Origin: Acidimicrobiaceae bacterium
GTDB lineage: Bacteria; Actinomycetota; Acidimicrobiia; Acidimicrobiales; Ilumatobacteraceae
NCBI GenBank assembly: GCA_003569125.1
Contig: BGOG01000007.1
Coordinates: forward strand, 1 to 64,000
Direction of reading: 5' to 3'
Length of the DNA stretch: 64,000 nucleotides
In this document: one piece after another, positions 56,988 to 64,000 of the stretch
Layout of the letters: each line of letters starts with the position of its first letter
Numbering within the stretch: position 1 is the stretch's first letter
Position numbers and translations under genes: made by a program
The notes under the pieces: model-generated
What the model saw: the letters and a program-made list of their open reading frames with translations, nothing else
Told to the model about the DNA's origin: nothing
The model's database searches: none

Positions 56988-58424
56988 TCAAGCAGCCCAA
57001 GGGGTGAGCACCAACATCAAATAATAAATAATTGGCAAGGTAAACAACATGCTGTCAAAGCGATCAAGTGCTCCACCGTGCCCGCGCAATAGGGTGCCGA
57101 AATCTTTGATATCCATACTTCGTTTGATCATCGATTCGGTGAGGTCACCAATTGGCCCGACAATCGAAATTACGGCGGCGATGATCAGCCAATGACTCAA
57201 CTTTGTCCAAGTTCCACTTTGCATGCCCGCACCGATGACCACGGCGAAAGTGCCGATTGCTCCACCGACGAATCCTTCCATTGTCTTACCCGGGCTGATC
57301 CAAGCCCGAAGCGGAGTTCGGCCAGTGGCCATTCCGACAAAAAATGCCATCACATCATTGGCGATCACGCCGATAACAATTAAAAATAGCGTGTCGGTTC
57401 CGACATTTTCAAAGCCGATTCCCGTGTTTGAAATCCGCAAAATGAGCGCTCCATAAGAGCCGAACAATCCGATCCAGATAATGCCGAGCATTGTCAGACC
57501 CAAGTTTGGCGCTGGGTCGCTCTCGACCGATGTTGTGCCGATAAAACTCACGGCCGCGGCGATAAACGCGAACGCAAACACGAGCGGAAGCGCCGCGTCT
57601 CCGACCCAGTATGCGGCAGATGGGCAAGCAATACATGACACGACTCCGACGATCATCGCCGGCTGATATCCGGTTATCGACGTCTGTGAAAAAAATTCAA
57701 CCGAAGCCAGCGCCAAAACAATAATAAGCAAACTCACCACCGCGACCGGGCCGACCAAAGTTGCGCCAATATAGATTGCGCCCAGTAAAGCTCCGACTGC
57801 TGTTGCCGTCGGAATATCTCGCTTGGCGACAGATTGCGGTTGTCCTGGCGAATTTGTACGCACTTTGCGACGGGGGCCGGTACCTGAATCGCTTTGAGAA
57901 TTGGTTCGCGCGCGACGGACTTGTTGCGGTTGGGTTCGGGTGACCCGACCTGTCGAGTCGCGACGAACTGCTCCAGTAGAGTCACGACGAATTGAACCAG
58001 ACGAATCTCGCTCCGATGGGTTTGCGACTAGCGCTGGGCGATTCTGCTCACCTGTTGAATCGCCACCAATGGTAATTCGACCTTCGCGCGTATTTCGAGA
58101 AATGGGTGGCGGAGCCCTATTCGGCTCAATGCGACGAGAGCCACCGGTCAGATTAATTCGCTCGCGTGCATCTCCTCTGGCAGGTGTCGGCGAGATCGTG
58201 TCTTCAGAAATTTGGATTATTCCCGCGGATGGCTCACTCGATGCCGCGGTCACCTGGGGTATCTGCTCGGTCCTTATGCCGGAAAACGAATCTATCGGCG
58301 TTGGATCATCATCATCGGCAAATTTGACCACCCCGAAATCGTCACCAAAATCAACGGTTGACTCGATTTGAACGCGCTCAGGCATGACTGGTGTGTCGTC
58401 ATTTGAAAAGTCTTCACCATCCAT
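56988..58424 (-). CDS. cdsA: Phosphatidate cytidylyltransferase with long disordered N-terminal extension
   Basis: 478-aa CDP-diacylglycerol synthase. The C-terminal part (about residues 205-478) has eight or so helices and the signature SMIKRSMDIKDFGTLLRGHGGALDRFD. The first 200 residues are unusual: an acidic start (DGEDFSNDDTPVMPE), then a basic, Ser/Thr/Arg-rich stretch with short repeats (RRDSTGAVRRDSTGRV, RRKVRTNSPG). Such extensions, often phosphorylated or membrane-associated, are not part of the catalytic fold. It sits between frr and dxr in the operon. Confidence 0.92.
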   Translation of the reverse strand: MDGEDFSNDDTPVMPERVQIESTVDFGDDFGVVKFADDDDPTPIDSFSGIRTEQIPQVTAASSEPSAGIIQISEDTISPTPARGDARERINLTGGSRRIEPNRAPPPISRNTREGRITIGGDSTGEQNRPALVANPSERDSSGSIRRDSTGAVRRDSTGRVTRTQPQQVRRARTNSQSDSGTGPRRKVRTNSPGQPQSVAKRDIPTATAVGALLGAIYIGATLVGPVAVVSLLIIVLALASVEFFSQTSITGYQPAMIVGVVSCIACPSAAYWVGDAALPLVFAFAFIAAAVSFIGTTSVESDPAPNLGLTMLGIIWIGLFGSYGALILRISNTGIGFENVGTDTLFLIVIGVIANDVMAFFVGMATGRTPLRAWISPGKTMEGFVGGAIGTFAVVIGAGMQSGTWTKLSHWLIIAAVISIVGPIGDLTESMIKRSMDIKDFGTLLRGHGGALDRFDSMLFTLPIIYYLMLVLTPWAA

Positions 58425-58505
58425 ATTTTTAGACCCCTCTATAGTTCTTGATCGGTACTTTCAAGAGATTTTAAGCCTCCGAAAAATTATTGCCTAACAA
58501 CAAGA

Positions 58506-59063
58506 CTAGACCTCAAGCAGTTCGTGCTCCTTGCGCGTAAAAGCCTTGTCAATAGTGTCAACCGTGGCTTGGGTCAGTTGCTCGAGCTCTTTTTCGGCTC
58601 GATCTAGTTCGTCTTGCGAAATATCGCCATCTTTTTTCGCCGTCTCGAATATTTTTCTGGCGTCGCGACGCACATTACGCACCGCGATGCGACCCTCTTC
58701 GGCCATATTTTTTACGACTTTGACGAACTCTTTGCGCCGCTCTTCGGTGAGCGCCGGAAAGTTGAGCCGGATAACGACTCCATCATTGCTCGGTGACAAT
58801 CCGAGGTCGCTGGCTTGAATTGCTTTTTCTATCGCCGCAATCGAACCACGATCGTGTGGCTTGACGACCAACATTCTTGCTTCTGGCACCTGAAACGACG
58901 CGAGTTGTTGCAAGGGCACGAACGCACCGAAATATTCAACTTGAATCTTGTCGACTAGCGACGCATTCGCGCGCCCGGTTCGCACACCGATAAATTGTGC
59001 CTGCACGTGATCCACCGCCTTGCCCATATTCTCGATCGCCTCAAGCAGAGTTTCGTCTATCAC
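58506..59063 (-). CDS. frr: Ribosome recycling factor
   Basis: 185 aa, usual length. It splits post-termination ribosomes together with [66 protein letters not shown] and [13 protein letters not shown] are conserved. Its ATG overlaps the pyrH stop by four bases. An 81-base gap separates it from cdsA. Confidence 0.96.
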   Translation of the reverse strand: MIDETLLEAIENMGKAVDHVQAQFIGVRTGRANASLVDKIQVEYFGAFVPLQQLASFQVPEARMLVVKPHDRGSIAAIEKAIQASDLGLSPSNDGVVIRLNFPALTEERRKEFVKVVKNMAEEGRIAVRNVRRDARKIFETAKKDGDISQDELDRAEKELEQLTQATVDTIDKAFTRKEHELLEV

Positions 59064-59797
59064 CCGACGAATGTCCCGATCTGTTGACCCTCGAGAATTT
59101 TACGGACGTTGCCTTTTTCTAACAGGTTGAAAACCACGATCGGTATTTTGTTGTCCATGCAAAAAGTAATCGCTGTTGAATCCATAACTTTCAAACCTTT
59201 GCTGATCACGTCGATGTAACTGATCTGATCGAACCGAGTCGCGGTTTTATCCAACTTGGGGTCCGCCGTGTAAACACCGTCTACTCCCGAGTGTGTGCCT
59301 TTCAAAATTGCCTGAGCCGAAATTTCGGCGGCTCGCAAAGCCGCGGCCGTATCGGTAGTAAAAAATGGGTTGCCGGTTCCGCCCGCCAAAATTACGATGC
59401 GCCCTTTTTCGAGGTGACGCTCAGCGCGACGACGAATATATGGCTCGGCGACTTTTGGCATTTCAACGGCAGTCATCACCCGAGAGAACTGCCCGACTCT
59501 CTCAAATGCATCTTGAAGTGCGAGTGCGTTCATCACCGTGGCGATCATTCCCATGTAGTCGGCTTGGGCTTGATCCATTCCTTGACCAGCACCCTTGAGA
59601 CCACGCCAAAAGTTTCCGCCACCGACGACAACGGCAATGTCTACGTCGAGGTCACGACGAGTCTCGTGCACCTCGGTTGCAATTTGATGCAATACATCTG
59701 AATCAAGACCAAATCCAGTTGACTCAGCAAGCGCTTCGCCCGATAATTTTAAAACCACTCGTTTCCAACGAGGAGTTTTTGACGACGCACCTGCCAT
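59060..59797 (-). CDS. pyrH: UMP kinase
   Basis: 245-aa hexameric bacterial UMP kinase (amino acid kinase fold). [40 protein letters not shown] and [24 protein letters not shown] are hallmark segments. A short extra N-terminus ([12 protein letters not shown]) precedes the fold. It starts 6 bases after tsf and overlaps frr. Confidence 0.96.
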   Translation of the reverse strand: MAGASSKTPRWKRVVLKLSGEALAESTGFGLDSDVLHQIATEVHETRRDLDVDIAVVVGGGNFWRGLKGAGQGMDQAQADYMGMIATVMNALALQDAFERVGQFSRVMTAVEMPKVAEPYIRRRAERHLEKGRIVILAGGTGNPFFTTDTAAALRAAEISAQAILKGTHSGVDGVYTADPKLDKTATRFDQISYIDVISKGLKVMDSTAITFCMDNKIPIVVFNLLEKGNVRKILEGQQIGTFVG

Positions 59798-59803
59798 AGG
59801 TGA

Positions 59804-60592
59804 TTAGCCTATTTCAACCTGCGCAAAGCGAATGATTTTGGCAGAACCGATAATTTGAGCCACAGATTGCTTGTCATCCTTGGCGTATGGCTGCTCTAGC
59901 AAACAAATATCTTTGAAGAAACCAGTCACTCGCCCGTCAACGATCTTGGCGATCGCCTGTTCTGGCTTGCCTTCGTTTCGCGTCACGACTTCGAGAGTTG
60001 CCCGTTCGGCAGCGACTACCGAATCTGGAACATCGGTCTTTACCAGATATTTGGGTCTCGCAAAAGCGATATGAACCGCGACATCGTGCGCGAGTTCTTC
60101 TGTCGCACCTGACATTTCGATCAATACACCGTTGATTCCGCGACCACCCTGCAAGTGAGAGTACGAACCGATGATGTTTCCGGATGCCGCTTCAAATCGC
60201 ACGACGTCTCCGAGTTCGATTTTTTCTTTCAGCAAGATTTTTAGGTCTTCAAGTTGAGTCGCTCTTTGCGATACTGCCGCCTCACCTTTTTCTACGACTA
60301 GTGCCGCAAGTGCATCTGCCTCGGCTTTGAAACCGTCACTGCTCGCAACAAAGTCTGTTTCGCACTTCAACTTGACCATCGCCCCGATGTTGCCTTTAAC
60401 TAACATCGCCACAAGGCCTTGTGCATTGTCTCGATCGTCACGCTTGGCGCTCGCGGATAGTCCTTTTTCACGAAGCCACTGCTTGGCTGCTTCGAAATCT
60501 CCGTTTGCTTCTTCAAGTGCTTTTTTGCAGTCCATCATTCCGGCGCCAGTTGCCTGACGAAGAACCTGTACTTCTTTTGCTGTAAATGCCAT
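59804..60592 (-). CDS. tsf: Translation elongation factor Ts
   Basis: 262 aa, nucleotide exchange factor for EF-Tu. The UBA-like N-terminus has VQVLRQATGAGMMDCKKALEEANGDFEAAKQWLREKG, and LKCETDFVASSDGFK carries the TDFV motif that contacts EF-Tu. The C-terminal coiled coil is reduced. It begins 15 bases after rpsB, as in most bacteria. Confidence 0.96.
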   Translation of the reverse strand: MAFTAKEVQVLRQATGAGMMDCKKALEEANGDFEAAKQWLREKGLSASAKRDDRDNAQGLVAMLVKGNIGAMVKLKCETDFVASSDGFKAEADALAALVVEKGEAAVSQRATQLEDLKILLKEKIELGDVVRFEAASGNIIGSYSHLQGGRGINGVLIEMSGATEELAHDVAVHIAFARPKYLVKTDVPDSVVAAERATLEVVTRNEGKPEQAIAKIVDGRVTGFFKDICLLEQPYAKDDKQSVAQIIGSAKIIRFAQVEIG

Positions 60593-60607
60593 CGTGATCA
60601 GTGCTAC

Positions 60608-61483
60608 CTAGTTCGTTTCTGGTTTTGTCGCGACTTTTGCATCGCGCTTTGCCATGTCGGCTGCGGCTTGCACCTTGGCGGCTTCTTGCTGCGCATCAAA
60701 TGCCGCTTGCTCTTCTGGCGTGCGAGTTGCTGGTGCAGGTGGCGGTATTGGTGCTGTTGAAGTGCCTGTTGTTGGCGCAGCACGCGGCGTCATTTTTTCG
60801 GCGATGTAACGACCTTCAATTACTGCTTCGGCGATAACTCGGGCCATCAACTCGTTGGCACGAATCGCGTCGTCGTTTCCGGGGATCGGATAATCGATCA
60901 CATCAGGGTTGACATTCGTGTCAACGACTCCGATTACTGGGATACCGAGTTTGCGCGCTTCGGTAACCGCGATGTGCTCTTTGAGTGTGTCGACAACGAA
61001 AATCGCATTTGGTCGACGACCCATCGAGCGAATGCCCGACAAGTTGCGCTGCAACTTCTCAAGTTCGCGACCAATCAACAATGCTTCTTTTTTCGGCATC
61101 AATTCGAATTCACCGGTGTCTCGTAGGCGCTCGTATTCTTGCATTTTGCTAACGCGCTTCGAGATCGTGTCGAAGTTCGTCAACATTCCGCCAAGCCAAC
61201 GCTCGTTGACATATGGCATGCCGCAATGATCAGCGAAAAGTCGAACAGGGTCTTGAGCCTGCTTTTTTGTGCCGACGAATAAAATATTTCCACCGTTGGC
61301 GACGAGATCGCGAACGAATCTGTAGGCATCTTCGATGCGAACAAGGGTCTGTTCGAGGTCAATGATGTAAATGCCGTTGCGCTCACCATAAATGAACCGC
61401 TTCATTCGCGGATCCCAACGGGCTGTGCGATGACCGAAGTGAACTCCAGCCTCAAGCATCTGACGCATGCTGATAATTGCCAT
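60608..61483 (-). CDS. rpsB: Ribosomal protein S2 with Pro/Ala-rich tail
   Basis: 291 aa from ATG 61483. [41 protein letters not shown] and [18 protein letters not shown]...[22 protein letters not shown] are unmistakable. The tail after about residue 230 ([35 protein letters not shown]) adds about 55 residues beyond standard S2, common in actinobacteria. It heads the translation operon. The track's upstream start (61555) has no support. The 146 bases upstream to the M23-like stop hold the promoter and any S2-leader element; I cannot define either by eye. Confidence 0.96.
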   Translation of the reverse strand: MAIISMRQMLEAGVHFGHRTARWDPRMKRFIYGERNGIYIIDLEQTLVRIEDAYRFVRDLVANGGNILFVGTKKQAQDPVRLFADHCGMPYVNERWLGGMLTNFDTISKRVSKMQEYERLRDTGEFELMPKKEALLIGRELEKLQRNLSGIRSMGRRPNAIFVVDTLKEHIAVTEARKLGIPVIGVVDTNVNPDVIDYPIPGNDDAIRANELMARVIAEAVIEGRYIAEKMTPRAAPTTGTSTAPIPPPAPATRTPEEQAAFDAQQEAAKVQAAADMAKRDAKVATKPETN

Positions 61484-61629
61484 AACTATTTGCCTTTCTG
61501 TGGTTGAGTGCATGGTCTCCCGCGCCGAAGCGACCACAGGATGGAAACCGTGCAATTTAATATTGGGATAAAATTTTTAGCTGCTTCTTCTAGCCCCAGA
61601 ATTCTAGCGGTTTGCACGCCAAAACGGCT

Positions 61630-62181
61630 TCAGCAAGACGAATCTAGATCTACTGACTTAGAGCCACTATCGATACCAGAGATCAAGACTGCATGCCTTA
61701 AATCGTCTGTATTTTGCGCCAAATACTTGGCGGGATCAACATAAATATCGCTTGTTGCAATCGCTCCAGCGCTATTGCCGCCGCGACTTTCGCGTACCCC
61801 GAAATAAAGTGTCGTAGTTGTTGTGGCAATGATCTGACCAGCCACGACAAAATCGCCGATTCGTAAATCACTCGTCGAAATTGAACCGTATGTCAGTCGT
61901 CGGCCAGCGGCAGTTCTGATTACAAGATATTTTTTGTTTGCGACTACGCCGAAATAACTCACGATGCCACTGGCCCCAGCGACAATTGGTGTGCCTGGTT
62001 GCGTTGCATAATCAATGCCCCGATTGCCTGCACATCGATCACAACGAGGCTGTCGAAACGGATCGCTGATCGTGGCATTGTAAGCGGCGCCGATTGGAGC
62101 AACCAGTTTGCAGGCACTTAAATTTTGCGGTGCCAGCCCCGCCAAAATCAAAACACCGGCTACAAAACTGGAAACAAGCAA
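61630..62181 (-). CDS. Degenerate M23 (LytM) domain secreted protein
   Basis: 183 aa or slightly longer. The signal peptide (about SVLLVSSFVAGVLILAGLAPQNLSAC, with a lipobox-like LSAC) probably starts earlier than TTG 62181, because a basic KFK lies before it in frame, but no ATG or GTG is present. The LytM fold is recognisable: ISDPFRQPRC..CAGNRGIDYATQPGTPIVAGASGIVSYFG and LYFGVRE. However, the Zn ligands HxxxD and HxH are replaced (NRGID; TLYF), so it should be catalytically dead, a LytM-type activator or binding protein. It lies between whiG and the rpsB operon. Confidence 0.7.
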   Translation of the reverse strand: MLVSSFVAGVLILAGLAPQNLSACKLVAPIGAAYNATISDPFRQPRCDRCAGNRGIDYATQPGTPIVAGASGIVSYFGVVANKKYLVIRTAAGRRLTYGSISTSDLRIGDFVVAGQIIATTTTTLYFGVRESRGGNSAGAIATSDIYVDPAKYLAQNTDDLRHAVLISGIDSGSKSVDLDSSC

Positions 62182-62204
62182 AACGCTAATTAACAGTTTA
62201 AATT

Positions 62205-62969
62205 TTAGGCGACTTCGGCGGCAGTCAACCGCCAGCGAAGTTGCAACACGGCCTTGGTGTGAATTTGCGACACACGACTCTCGGTGACACCGAGCACTTG
62301 GGCAATTTCGTCCAAAGTTAAATTCTCCTCGTAGTACAACGCCAATACTGTTCGCTCACGCTCAGGCAGACGCTTGATTTCGTGGCGCATAATTTTGCGC
62401 AATTCTTCGGCTTCAACAACCGAGTCAGGGCTCGGCACAAAAGACGCACCACCATGTGTGGACGCCGGGGTGTTGTCGGCAACGACATGATCAAGTGGAC
62501 CGACTGCGCAAGACGCAATTTCGGTCAGCCATTTTTCTAGGTCGGAACCGTTGATTTTTAATTTCGCCGCGATTTCATCATCGGTCGGAGAACGCTTTAA
62601 TTTATGTTCTAGTTCAGAAATCGCATTTTCAACGGTTCGCGCCTTTGATCGCACACTGCGTGGCACCCAATCCAAAGAACGCAAACTATCCAAAATCGCG
62701 CCACGAATTCTTGGAATCGCATACGTCTCGAATTTGAAACCAAGTGCAGGGTCAAACCGATCAATTGCATTCATCAAACCGAACACGCCAGAACTAACCA
62801 AGTCACCGATCTCGACTCGTTTCGGCAAACCCGCAGCGAGTCGACCTGCAACGAACTTGACGAGCGAGGCGTAATGCACGACCAACCATTCACGAGCGAG
62901 CGGATCTTTATTGTCATGCCACTGTTGCCAGGCTTGATCAATCGTCAGACGAACAGGAAGTGCGTTCAT
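62205..62969 (-). CDS. whiG: FliA/WhiG-family sigma factor
   Basis: 254-aa sigma-70 group 3 factor. Region 2: YASLVKFVAGRLAAGLPKRVEIGDLVSSGVFGLMNAIDRFDPALGFKFETYAIPRIRGAILDSLR. Region 3 follows with WVPRSVRSKAR and region 4 with LPERERTVLALYYEENLTLDEIAQVLGVTESRVSQIHTKAV. In actinobacteria this family controls sporulation (WhiG) or motility (FliA). No flagellar gene is in the window, and the position beside xerC and rpsB is the same as in streptomycetes. It overlaps xerC by four bases. Confidence 0.92.
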   Translation of the reverse strand: MNALPVRLTIDQAWQQWHDNKDPLAREWLVVHYASLVKFVAGRLAAGLPKRVEIGDLVSSGVFGLMNAIDRFDPALGFKFETYAIPRIRGAILDSLRSLDWVPRSVRSKARTVENAISELEHKLKRSPTDDEIAAKLKINGSDLEKWLTEIASCAVGPLDHVVADNTPASTHGGASFVPSPDSVVEAEELRKIMRHEIKRLPERERTVLALYYEENLTLDEIAQVLGVTESRVSQIHTKAVLQLRWRLTAAEVA

Positions 62970-63877
62970 GCGCGTGGGTGCGATGCTCCATAGGCAGACT
63001 TCAGACGCTCTTTGCTCACTTGGGTGTAGCGCTGCGTTGTCGCAACATCAGAATGCCCGAGCAACTCTTGCACCGCACGCAAGTCGGCACCGTTATCGAG
63101 CAAGTGTGTTGCGTATGTATGGCGCAACGCGTGCGGATGCGTCGGAGTAAGGGCGCGCTCGTCAATAATTCGTCGTACATCACGCGGGGCCAACCTGTGA
63201 CCACGAGCATTCAAAAACAACGCATTGATCTCATCACTATTTTTGGCGCCGATTTCTGCGCTTGCAGAAGTTTCTTGACCGACAACTTCGTGGCGAAACT
63301 TTAGCCACTGTTTAACAGCCAACACACTTGGTTCACTAACCGGTATTTGTCGCTGTTTGGCGCCTTTGCCCATCACGATCACGGTGTTGTTTCGATCATT
63401 AATGCTGTCTATATCAATAGAACAAACTTCACTCACGCGTAGACCACTGCCGTAGAGCAACTCGATCAACGCCGTATCTCGAGAAGACTTCCATTCTGGA
63501 ACATCAGGATTACTACACGTGAGCAAAGCATTCAGTTGTTCTTTGGTTAAAACTTTTGGTAGCCGACCTGTGCCCGACGGCGTACGAACGCCGGTCGTCG
63601 GATCGGTTTTTAAGGTGCCATTGCGAATGTGCCAGGCGAAATATCTACGAATCGCCGCGAGTTTTCTGGTCACACTTCGTTTGGCTTTCTGGTTGGTCGT
63701 CAAAAAACTTATATATTGACGCACCAAATCGCGAGTCACCGAACGCGGATCATCAATCTTGAGTCGAGAAATCCATTCTTCGAATTGTTTAATGTCGCTG
63801 GCATAGGCGCTAGTCGTGTTTATCGAGGCGGCAGTCATCGAGCCAATGAATTCATCGATCTTCCAAGCCGTCGCCAT
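62966..63877 (-). CDS. xerC: Tyrosine recombinase XerC
   Basis: 303 aa. N-terminal SAM-like domain (residues about 10-95), then the catalytic domain with the R-H-R-H/W-Y set: YGSGLRVSEVCSIDID (Arg), HPHALRHTYATHLLD (His, Arg), LGHSDVATTQRYTQV (His, Tyr). It resolves chromosome dimers at dif with FtsK and XerD. It is not a phage-type integrase by length or context. It overlaps whiG (ATGA). Confidence 0.92.
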   Translation of the reverse strand: MATAWKIDEFIGSMTAASINTTSAYASDIKQFEEWISRLKIDDPRSVTRDLVRQYISFLTTNQKAKRSVTRKLAAIRRYFAWHIRNGTLKTDPTTGVRTPSGTGRLPKVLTKEQLNALLTCSNPDVPEWKSSRDTALIELLYGSGLRVSEVCSIDIDSINDRNNTVIVMGKGAKQRQIPVSEPSVLAVKQWLKFRHEVVGQETSASAEIGAKNSDEINALFLNARGHRLAPRDVRRIIDERALTPTHPHALRHTYATHLLDNGADLRAVQELLGHSDVATTQRYTQVSKERLKSAYGASHPRA

Positions 63878-63898
63878 AGCAATATCAACGGTAATCGC

Positions 63899-64000
63899 TT
63901 AATGCAGTGGCTGCCTGACTTCAATTACTTCCCACCAGCCCGAGTTTTCAACGATCCAACCCAGTGCTTCAAGACGCCCAAGCGCAACAGCCGCGTCGAT
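63899..64000 (-). CDS. dprA: DprA/Smf C-terminal winged-helix fragment
   Basis: Cut by the window edge. The minus strand reads DAAVALGRLEALGWIVENSGWWEVI before TAA at 63899. This matches the end of the DNA-processing protein DprA, whose C-terminal winged-helix (the ALGRLE...G helix) follows the Rossmann core. The order dprA-xerC is common in actinobacteria, which supports the call. It loads RecA on incoming DNA in transformation; most of it lies to the right of the window. It is too short for the ORF track. Confidence 0.65.
   Translation of the reverse strand: MDAAVALGRLEALGWIVENSGWWEVIEVRQPLH

Noticed and set aside
62966-63877. Phage or mobile-element integrase
   Set aside because: Length, motifs and the dprA-xerC-whiG context are those of chromosomal XerC; no att repeats or tRNA are adjacent.

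Overview
ORGANISM. The window looks like a chromosomal segment of a moderate-GC actinobacterium, most likely class Acidimicrobiia (Ilumatobacter-like aquatic lineages); this is inference from gene content. Supporting genes are a fused 2-oxoglutarate dehydrogenase with an E2-like domain (Kgd/OdhA type), NucS, a mycothiol-conjugate amidase, two F420-type luciferase-like oxidoreductases, an F420-type PPOX protein, actinobacterial DapD, a galactan pair (Glf and a GlfT2-like enzyme), a WhiG-type sigma factor and the order dprA-xerC-whiG ... rpsB-tsf-pyrH-frr-cdsA-dxr-rip1-ispG. I found no rRNA, tRNA, CRISPR array, insertion sequence, prophage or recognisable defence island.

LAYOUT. 1-3.6 kb (minus): exonuclease III (partial), an NYN-S1 RNA-binding/nuclease protein, a DUF3500 protein and a flavin monooxygenase, all broken by 1-nt indels. 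3.8-9 kb: PPOX protein, Kgd, and a PuuD-like membrane protein upstream of kgd. 9-14.2 kb (plus): EttA, a small membrane protein, a CysQ-like phosphatase, a UbiB-like kinase, NucS. 14.2-21.9 kb: SDR, geranylgeranyl-reductase-like flavoprotein, nitronate monooxygenase, MFS exporter, F420 oxidoreductase, an acyl-CoA ligase with a histone-H1-like tail, and a small basic protein. 22-30.4 kb: mixed small enzymes (hydrolase, RecB-like nuclease, PAP2, SDR, PhyH, F420 oxidoreductase, SNase lipoprotein, ChbG-like deacetylase, Mca, PEBP lipoprotein). 30.4-34.3 kb: GGDEF-EAL protein, LCP protein, BirA. 34.3-45.4 kb: biotin-dependent carboxylase alpha subunit, LysS, DapD, nitroreductase, methylmalonyl-CoA mutase large subunit, RidA, pyruvate-dehydrogenase-like E1, class II aldolase, EamA transporter. 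45.4-53.3 kb: cell-envelope block (SpoIID-SGNH-PG-binding protein, GlfT2-like, Glf), rhodanese-ThiF protein, Sir2. 53.3-64 kb (minus): the isoprenoid/translation/lipid operon ispG-rip1-dxr-cdsA-frr-pyrH-tsf-rpsB, then a degenerate LytM protein, WhiG, XerC and the end of DprA.

HOW GENES FIT TOGETHER. BirA (minus) diverges from its probable substrate, the biotin carboxylase subunit. The carboxylase and the mutase suggest propionyl-CoA to succinyl-CoA conversion, feeding a Kgd-type TCA step. Dxr and IspG make isoprenoids that the geranylgeranyl-reductase-like enzyme may reduce. Glf makes UDP-galactofuranose for the adjacent galactofuranosyltransferase.

DATA QUALITY AND NOVELTY. Reading both strands, I could rejoin about 25 single-base frameshifts in at least 15 genes, mostly at homopolymers and about ten of them in the first 2.6 kb. 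This points to an uncorrected draft or long-read consensus rather than mass gene decay. The ORF track therefore splits many genes, and the coordinates here are for the rejoined genes. After this correction no gene-free stretch exceeds about 300 bases. I do not see a clear new multi-gene system. The most unusual items are the H1-like tail on an acyl-CoA ligase, short tandem repeats starting at stop codons, the SpoIID-SGNH-PG-binding fusion and a zinc-site-less LytM protein.
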